A DNA stretch of 64,000 nt from Berghia stephanieae. Its lineage: Eukaryota > Mollusca > Gastropoda > Nudibranchia > Aeolidiidae. The stretch is from the NCBI GenBank assembly GCA_034508935.3, contig CM067442.1, positions 92,997,291 to 93,061,290 on the forward strand, written 5' to 3'. Below are positions 57,400 through 64,000 of the stretch, one piece after another. The position numbers and the translations under genes are program-made. The notes under the pieces are model-generated. The model was not told the DNA's origin, ran no database searches, and was given only the letters and a program-made list of their open reading frames with translations. How positions within the stretch are numbered: the stretch's first letter is position 1; each line of letters starts with the position of its first letter.

Positions 57400-57825
57400 T
57401 TCTGCTTCAAGTACCAAGTCTATGCCAGACATCGGTGATCGTGGTACGCCATTCATCTCTCTGATCAGATAATCCCAGAAAACTAATATTACTCTTCTCT
57501 TTCTTTGTAACCCAGCTGTTCAAACTATTCAAATATGTTTTTCTTGGTCTACCTTTACTCTTTTTAACTTCTATCTTTCCTGTGAGAGCAAGATGTTCAA
57601 TACATTTATGTCGATTTGGGTGCCCTAAAAATTGCATTTGTCTTTTTCTTATTGTACTAATTAATAACCTTTTAGTTTCAGCTTGCTCAAATACTTCTTC
57701 ATTAGTTTTCTTCTCTGTCCATGAGATTCTTAACATCCTTCTAAGAAACCACATTTCTGCTGCCCCCAGTTTCTTTCTAATGTCTTCTGTAATTGTCCAG
57801 TTTTCACAGCCATATAGATAGAATG
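57400..57825 (-). mobile_element. LINE C-terminal fragment (RTE-like)
   Basis: The complement reads YLYGCENWTITEDIRKKL, then MWFLRRMLRISWTEKKTNEE, RKRQMQFLGHPNRHKCIEHL, ALTGKIEVKKSKGRPRKTYL and ends EWRTTITDVWHRLGT with a stop near 57407. Same family as 16548-16870. Only the extreme C-terminus remains: a 5'-truncated copy. Confidence 0.7.
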
Positions 57826-57891
57826 CGCTTGGCCAAGGAGTTCACAACATTGCCATCCGGAAGTATAACGGGCCAACACACAAACTCTGTG
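57814..57891 (+). repeat. 78-bp inverted repeat, left arm
   Basis: Starts ATAGATAGAATGCGCTTGGC and ends AACACACAAACTCTGTG. Reverse complement at 60779-60856 with two mismatches as I count them. Confidence 0.85.
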
Positions 57892-57905
57892 TAACCATGA
57901 ATTTT

Positions 57906-58187
57906 TATAGTCTGGTTAATACAGTTTAGTGAGAACAACTCACAAACGCGGATGGCAAAAACAATAACAAAGGCCTGAGTGACGTCATCTTCGAACTATC
58001 TATAGTAATACTGACCATGCATTGGCCTTCAAAACCCCATATTTTGTTGTCATTCAGATATTGTGGTTTTAAAAAATTAGACTCATTTTATAGATAGTAT
58101 GCAGATGACGTCACTCAGACCTTTGTTATTGTTTTTGCCATCCGCGTTTGTGAGTTGTTCTCACTAAACTGTATTAACCAGACTATA
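57906..58187. mobile_element. palindromic MITE M2 with two TGACGTCA octamers
   Basis: Outer arms 57906-57991 and 58102-58187 (TATAGTCTGGTTAATACAG ... CCAGACTATA) are complementary with about one or two mismatches over 86 bases; weaker pairing extends inward to ACTATCTATA/TATAGATAGT. Loop about 80-110 bases. Each arm has the palindromic CRE octamer TGACGTCA (57980-57987, 58106-58113). Related, diverged sequence at 61005-61200 retains GAGTGACGTCAA. Confidence 0.75.
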
Positions 58188-58322
58188 AAAGTTTCACAGC
58201 GAAAAATATTTTGAGGAAAGAAATACAGGACATTCAAATTAAGTCACCCGATGCCGTATTGATGGTCACTGGCGATTTTAACCAATGTAACGATTTTTAC
58301 TCTCCCGGGACTTCATCAATAC

Positions 58323-60418
58323 GTGGACTGCGAGACAAGGGACAAACAAACATTAGATTTATTCCTGTGTAATGTTAAAAATAGTTATAAATGTTTACCC
58401 CGTGCCCCATTAGGTTTATCTGACCACTGCATGCTCCTGCTACTCCCCACCTACCACCCTGTTTTTAAACGTGTAAAACCAGTAAAGAAAAGTGTACAGA
58501 TCTGGAACGGAAGTGTGTGTGAAGATTTGCGTGGTTGTTTTGAATGCACTGACTGGAATGTTTTTATCGAATCATGTGATAGTGTGGATGAGCTCAATGA
58601 CTGTGTGAGTGAGTATTTAAAATTCTGTGAACAACTAGTGTCGTGTAAAAAAGAAATAAAATATTATCCTAACAACAAGCCTTGGATAACAAAAGATCTA
58701 AAACTTCTATTGAACCAAAAGAAAACTCTCTTTACTAGTAGAAACAAAAAAGATCTGAAAACAAAACAAAAAGAGATAAAGAGAGTAATATCTAGTTGTA
58801 GAGACAAGTACAAAAATAAAATTGAAAAATGCTTTTCTTCTGGGGATATACGGGACACGTGGCGGGGGCTTAAAACTGCTGTTAACTATAATCCAAAGCC
58901 CACAATTATATCAGAAGATATCGAAATTGAAACTTTAAATAAATTTTATTCACGTTTCGACACAGCAAACAAATTTGATATTGAAAATGAAAAACATAAA
59001 TTAGACAGGGCTTTGGAAGATGAAATGACTATTGAGGTCAGTGAAGAGGAAACGAGATTCGTATTTTCGAAACTAAACGAGAGGAAGGCTGCTGGGCCGG
59101 ATGGATTGAAAGGAAAACTATTAAAAGAATGTGCCCATCAGCTTTCCCCCATTTATACACATATTTTCAACATGTCCCTCCAATGCTTTTCGATCCCTGA
59201 AATTTGGAAAACTTCAAAAATTATTCCTGTTCCAAAAAAAGAAAAACTTGAAACTATGAACGATCTCAGACCTGTTGCACTGACTTCAATAGTCATGAAA
59301 TCTTTAGAAAAACTTGTACTTGTTGAAATTAGGAATCAGTTTATGCCATTGAGTGATAGTCATCAATTTGCTTACAAACCAGGACGTGGCGTAGAGGATG
59401 CCATTTTGCTGTTTACAAACAACATCTACAGGCATCTATATCACGCTAGGAGCTATTGCAGATTGCTTTTCGCAGATTTTTCCTCAGCGTTCAATACAAT
59501 GCAACCTCAGTTGGTTGTTCAAAAATTGACTAGTCTGAATTTAAACAAGTATATAATTGCTTGGGTGCTCGAATTTCTTACGGAGAGAGCACAATATGTT
59601 CAATTAGGACAAAACAAATCTTCCTGTATAACTACAAATACTGGTGCTCCTCAAGGGTGTGTATTGTCCCCTGTATTATTCACAATATACACGAATGACT
59701 GTAGAAGTCAAAACCTGAGTGTACCTTTAATAAAGTTTGCAGATGACACCGCTCTTCAAGGCCTCATAACAAATGGCAACGAAGTGGCTTATAGGCAAGA
59801 AATTGATAGATTTGTGTCTTGGTGTGATGCCACCACCTAGAGCTTAACATAAGCAAGACAAAGGAGCTAGTGATTGACTTTAGGAGAGTGAAGGAACCGA
59901 TAGAACCGTTAAAATTAAAGGACCAATTCGTCCAGCGAGTTCCTCACTACAAATACCTTGGTGTAACGATTGATGACAGGCTCAAGTGGGATGAACACTT
60001 GAAAATAATTAGGCATAAGATGTGCAGACGTACATATTTTTTATCAAAACTCTCTCAGTTTAGAATAGATAAAACCCTCTGCACATTATTTTATAGAGCA
60101 GTAATCGAAAGTGTTTTGTCATTTTGTATAACAGCTTGGGGAGGCAATTGCTTAGCAGTGGAAAGGAACAAAATATATTCAAATATTAAAAAATCCATTA
60201 AACGCTATATAAATGATGTTGACGATGTAGATCTTTTATACGAGAAATTTTGTATAAATAAAATAACTAAAATATTAAATGACCAGTATCATCCACTAAG
60301 ACCATCAGTTATTATGTCAGAAAGAAGTGGTCGCCCTTTCTCTATTTCAACGAAAACAGAGAGACACCGAAAATCTTTTCTGCCGTCCAGTATTAGGCAT
60401 TATAACAACAAGCAATAA
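58323..60418 (+). pseudogene. L2/CR1-like LINE ORF2, two one-base slips
   Basis: Frame 58323-59840: end of the endonuclease (ETRDKQTLDLFLCN, APLGLSDHCMLLLL with the catalytic SDH), linker YYPNNKPWITKDLK, RT motifs ERKAAGPDGLKGKL, WKTSKIIPVPKKE, LRPVALTSIVMKSLEKL, HQFAYKPGRGVEDAIL, FADFSSAFNTMQP, NTGAPQGCVLSPVLF and IKFADDTALQGL. A slip near 59835 moves to the frame that reads LELNISKTKELVIDFRRVKE, YKYLGVTIDDRLKWDEHL, SFCITAWGGN and the C-terminal FLPSSIRHYNNKQ (stop 60418). Another slip near 58300 separates the earlier endonuclease part. Polymerase motifs are all present, so it is young or recently lost. Confidence 0.8.
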
Positions 60419-60695
60419 TCATTTTATATAATTATTCTCATTTTTACTTTAAAAAAATATAAATATTAATTTATTAATTTATTTGTTTTGCAATCTTTTC
60501 AATTTTCAATTTATGGTGACAGTTTGAACTATTTTACAGTGTTGAAATTATTCATATTATAAAGCGCAGCTCTGGTTATAGAGCTGCTCCTTTTTTAAAT
60601 ATAATATACATCTTATTTCCATTGTATTTTTATCTTATTGTGTAAATTATAACACATCTGTACAAAAAATTTCCTTTTTGGGATGCAATAAAGTA

Positions 60696-60700
60696 TATTA

Positions 60701-60764
<64 letters not shown>

Positions 60765-60778
60765 TATTATTATTATTA
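60696..60778. repeat. (TTA)n LINE tail
   Basis: About 27 TTA units at the 3' end of the L2-like LINE. Confidence 0.95.
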
Positions 60779-60856
60779 CACAGAATTTGTGTGTTGGTCC
60801 GTTATACTTCCGGATGGCAATGTTGTGAACTCCTTGGCCAAGCGCATTCTATCTAT
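60779..60856 (-). repeat. 78-bp inverted repeat, right arm
   Basis: CACAGAATTTGTGTGTTGG to GCGCATTCTATCTAT; partner of 57814-57891. Confidence 0.85.
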
Positions 60857-60879
60857 TAAAACTATCTTTAGTTATCTAT

Positions 60880-61200
60880 ACCAACACACAAAATTATGTG
60901 TAACCTTAAACGTTTATTGAATCATTTCATTTAGTTAAAAAAACAAACAAAACAAAACAACTCAGAGAATTGCCAGCAGGATATAGCGTACCATAACACA
61001 AAACTATGTGTAACCGTAAACATTTAGAGTCTGATTTATACAATTTAGTGAGAACTTCTCATAAGATGGCTTGTGGAAAAATATAAGAATGAGTTGAGTG
61101 ACGTCAATTTCGTTCTTTCTGTAGTCTGATCAATGCAATTTAGTGATAACAACTAAAAAAAATGGCTTGCTAAAAACAATAATAAAGAGTTGTAGACGTT
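60880..61200. mobile_element. diverged relatives of MITE M2 and its flank
   Basis: CACAAAACTATGTGTAACCG and GTCTGATTTATACAATTTAG recall 57880-57935, and GAGTTGAGTGACGTCAATTT recalls the CRE-bearing arm. Two or three overlapping partial copies; TGCCAGCAGGATATAGCG near 60970 also recalls TGCCAGCCGGATATAACA at 57374. Confidence 0.45.
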
Positions 61201-61367
61201 AATTATATATACATCATCAACACCACCACTACAATCACAACCGCCACACTAACACCACCATCACTACACAACAACAGACAAATCTTCATCGTCAACGAAA
61301 CGCAAAATGATAATAGTAGTAATAATAACAAAAAATGTATTTAAAAAATAAATACTAATACTTAAAT

Positions 61368-61389
61368 AATGATGATAATAATAATAATA

Positions 61390-61451
<62 letters not shown>

Positions 61452-61512
61452 TATAAATAATAATAATATTGATAATAATAATAATAATAATAATAATATA
61501 ATAATAATAATA

Positions 61513-61549
<37 letters not shown>

Positions 61550-61590
61550 TAATAAATAATAATAATAATAATAATAATATAATAATAAAA
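61368..61590. repeat. (AAT)n microsatellite
   Basis: About 220 bases of AAT with AT slips. Poly-Asn and poly-Ile frames follow from it. Confidence 0.95.
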
Positions 61591-61679
61591 TGTAGTTTGT
61601 TTATATTTTACGCCCAATCCTCTATACAATAAAGCTCTAGGCTCGAAGGCTACTACTGAAAATACAGAACGAACCCGCA

Positions 61680-61870
61680 TTTGCAGTACTACTGCAAATA
61701 ACAGAAATGAATGATAATCTATTATTTGAAGTACTACTGCGAAAAACGAAAACGAACGCTGTCTACTATTCAAGAGGAAATTATGACTATTACTATTGTG
61801 AGAGGAATCATTATTCGCAAGTACTACTGCTAATAGAGGAAACCACTATTCGCAGTACAACTGTGAATAG
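61680..61870. repeat. short degenerate repeat around AGTACTACTGC
   Basis: GCAGTACTACTGCAAATA, GAAGTACTACTGCGAAAA, CAAGTACTACTGCTAATA and GCAGTACAACTGTGAATA occur at roughly 45-70 base intervals (61685, 61729, 61820, 61850), each holding the palindrome AGTACT or its variant. Confidence 0.6.
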
Positions 61871-61871
61871 A

Positions 61872-62286
61872 GGTTACCTTCAAAGCAACAGGATACACAA
61901 ATTTGTTTACATCATCTTAAAAAAAAAGCAAATGTTCATAATGTTCTTTGTTGTTTTTTTTTAAACCAACATGAATGAGGCGGAATTTGTTGAAAAAAAA
62001 CTTCCCCATAAGTCCATCCTTGATTCAAAGAATGTAAAATTTACTAAATCCATAACAAGCAGTTTAATTGTTTTATTTCTTTTTTTTTTTTGTAATCAAG
62101 CGTCCTTTTGATCTGAAAATAGATTAAACCTGCCTTCTATAAAATTAATTCTTATTCACATGACCATGTAATGTAATACGTTTTAGAAATAAACTAAACT
62201 CGACATTTTCTTGTAAATTTGCCACTTATCATTATCATTTTCGTCCTTAATTACTTGATTAAACTTGATTATCAGGAATTACGATC
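61872..62286. other. unassigned AT-rich stretch
   Basis: No feature recognised. Confidence 0.4.
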
Positions 62287-62287
62287 A

Positions 62288-62379
62288 TGATGATGATGAT
62301 GATGATGGTAATGGTGATGATGACGGTGATGATGGTGATGATGATGGTGATGATGATTACAATAATAATGATAATAATA

Positions 62380-62431
<52 letters not shown>

Positions 62432-62493
62432 TAATAATCATAATGACGATGATAATAATAAAAATAATCAATGATAACAATAATGATAATGAT

Positions 62494-62528
<35 letters not shown>

Positions 62529-62531
62529 ATA

Positions 62532-62572
<41 letters not shown>

Positions 62573-62605
62573 CGATGATGATGATGATAATAAATAATAA
62601 TAATA

Positions 62606-62644
<39 letters not shown>

Positions 62645-62695
62645 GATGATGATGATGATGATGATGTATGATATCATCATCATCATCATCATTAC
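62288..62695. repeat. compound GAT/AAT/ATC microsatellite
   Basis: (ATG)n, then (AAT)n, mixed GATAAT, (AAT)n, (GAT)n and finally (ATC)n. The GAT to ATC switch near 62670 makes a local inverted repeat. Confidence 0.95.
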
Positions 62696-62719
62696 AATCA
62701 TCATCATCATTATAATATC

Positions 62720-64000
62720 GTTTCACACCAGTGCTGGATCCATTTCATAGCCTTTGGGCTGCAGGTTCTTAAGTCATTGTCAGTGCACGTCGGTCCCAAG
62801 TTACATTCCAAGAGAATGTGTTCCATGGACTGCATTGGGTGTCCACATGAACACTGACTATCCGTGGAAAGTCGCCACTTTATGTTCTGTCCGGTCTCTC
62901 TCACTTTATTTCTTGCCGGTTGACTGTCACCCACTCTCTTCTGGATAGTTTTGTTCCACATGAGAGCTTTCCGTCAGGCTGTGGATGGCGTCATTATTGT
63001 AGCTGTCCCACTCTCTCCAGTATGAACTCTGTACGAGACTGCATGGTCGGGATGGATGCTCTCAGATAACATAAAACTACTTTTGATTGGGATGGTATGG
63101 TCATAGCAAGGGTGTCTGGTGTCACTTTCTTGTTTGTATTTTAGTGTAGGCGTCCCTCCTGATATGTGGTGGTGCTATTCTTGAAAGTCTATACACTGCT
63201 GGTAAGGGTGTTGGTTTCAGTGTCCCTGTTATTATGCGACAGGTATTATTGAGTTCAGCGTCAAGATGTTTGGCATGGCTTGATCTTGACCAAACAGCCG
63301 AGGAGTAGCAGATCGCTATTGCTATTGTTATTGCTATTGCTGGCTTTTTGGGTCCCATTTAGTGTTTGCGAGTGTTTCCGGTAGGATGGTACTTGAGGCT
63401 ATTTTAGCCTTTTTTGTATGTTGGTTTGAAGGATAGTGTAGGATCCAGTGTAACACTAAGATTGACTGAGAAAGTGTTTTTTCCAGTGCCACTCCATTCC
63501 AGGAAATATTTAATTTCTAGTTTGCTTTGTCGTTGTTTAGATGAAAAGCACATACTTCGTTTTACTTGGGTTCGCATTTAGAGTCTTCTGTGAGTTAATT
63601 CATAGATGCAGAGAGTGTCTTCAATGGATTTGAAGTTTCTGGACTGGGTTGCTAGGCACAAGCTATCTGCATGGAGAAATCTCCTTAATATTCAGGTTGG
63701 TCATTTGTAAAGATGTTAAATAGAGTTGGAGCCAGACAGATCGTTGTGGAAGGCCATTCTTCTGAAAGCAACATCTGCTTTTTCTCCCGTCCATTTCTAT
63801 AAAGAATCTTCTTTTGGTCAAGAGGGATTCTATAATCTTTACAATCTTTAAGTTATGTGTTATTCTTGCCATTTCGAGGAGGAGCTTTCTATGGTTGACC
63901 GTGTCATTTGCTGCTGTCAGATCTACAAACACTGTGCCAGTGATTTGTTTGTTTTCAAAACCGTCTTCGATGATTTGAGCCAGGTTGAGTAGTTGGTCGC
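62720..64000 (-). mobile_element. decayed jockey-like LINE, runs off the right edge
   Basis: On the - strand, from the window edge: FVDLTAANDTVNHRKLLLEM (RT motif A), ESLLTKRRFFIEMDGRKSR, QKNGLPQRSV (damaged PQG motif), then near 63300 SAVWSRSSHAKHLDAELNNT, CRIITGTLKPTPLPAVYRLS and IAPPHIRR, and near 62900 a C-terminal Cys/His motif CSCGHPMQSMEHILLECNLG. Frames change at least three times and the FADD region is eroded, so it is an old copy. Similar to the fragment at 240-614. Confidence 0.65.

Larger units (their letters stand above)
58190..60778 (+). mobile_element. L2/CR1-like LINE, 5'-truncated, with (TTA)n tail
   Basis: Begins inside the endonuclease domain (IQIKSPDAVLMVTGDFNQCN), runs through a complete reverse transcriptase to a stop at 60418, then a 280-base 3' UTR with GGGATGCAATAAAG and a (TTA)n tail. 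The 5' end abuts MITE M2 and the tail abuts the right 78-bp inverted repeat. Confidence 0.8.

Overview
The window is AT-rich, intron-bearing, repeat-dense animal nuclear DNA. One multi-exon host gene is clear: a ceramide-kinase-like lipid kinase on the + strand. I assembled 12 coding exons (8251-31300) by joining frames at GT-AG boundaries whose phases agree throughout; they predict about 469 residues. Repeat content (RTE-like, L2/CR1-like and jockey-like LINEs, several tRNA-derived SINEs, palindromic MITEs, long AT, AAT and CT microsatellites) suggests a marine invertebrate. An echinoderm or another invertebrate deuterostome is my best guess, held with low confidence.

Layout. 1-8 kb: a decayed LINE fragment, palindromic MITEs, a minisatellite of about 97 bp with a 466-bp higher-order period, weak candidate exons, and the 3' ends of retroelements. 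8.2-31.4 kb: the lipid kinase. Its 8.6-kb intron 10 holds the most interesting structure. A LINE is split into two parts (22.6-23.2 and 28.2-28.9 kb). Between them lie a broken DNA transposon whose protein starts with a RAG1-type N-terminal zinc-binding region and continues into a RAG1/Transib-like transposase core (about 23.5-25.8 kb), and an inverted array of nearly identical 396-bp units carrying tRNA-like Pol III boxes (25.8-28.2 kb). 32.4-34.0 kb: (TA)n tracts. 34.07-37.32 kb: a full-length RTE-like LINE on the - strand with a 12-bp target-site duplication. Its 5' half plus 2 kb of flank is repeated in tandem (35.46-39.35 and 39.35-43.22 kb). 43.2-48 kb: a cluster of one non-autonomous repeat family (family A) with SINE and CCA-rich insertions. 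48-56.5 kb: CT and AT microsatellites, a second tandem duplication (2.08 kb, 50.39-54.55 kb) and an inverted family A copy. 57.4-61.2 kb: a LINE C-terminal fragment, a palindromic MITE with two TGACGTCA octamers, and a nearly full-length-ORF L2/CR1-like LINE bracketed by 78-bp inverted repeats. 61.3-62.7 kb: AAT/GAT microsatellites. 62.7-64 kb: a decayed jockey-like LINE running off the right edge.

Many differences between duplicated copies, and the single frameshift in kinase exon 3, are one-base indels, mostly at homopolymers. Part of the apparent decay may therefore be consensus error in the assembly. I saw no retrovirus, LTR element, Polinton, CRISPR array or toxin gene.
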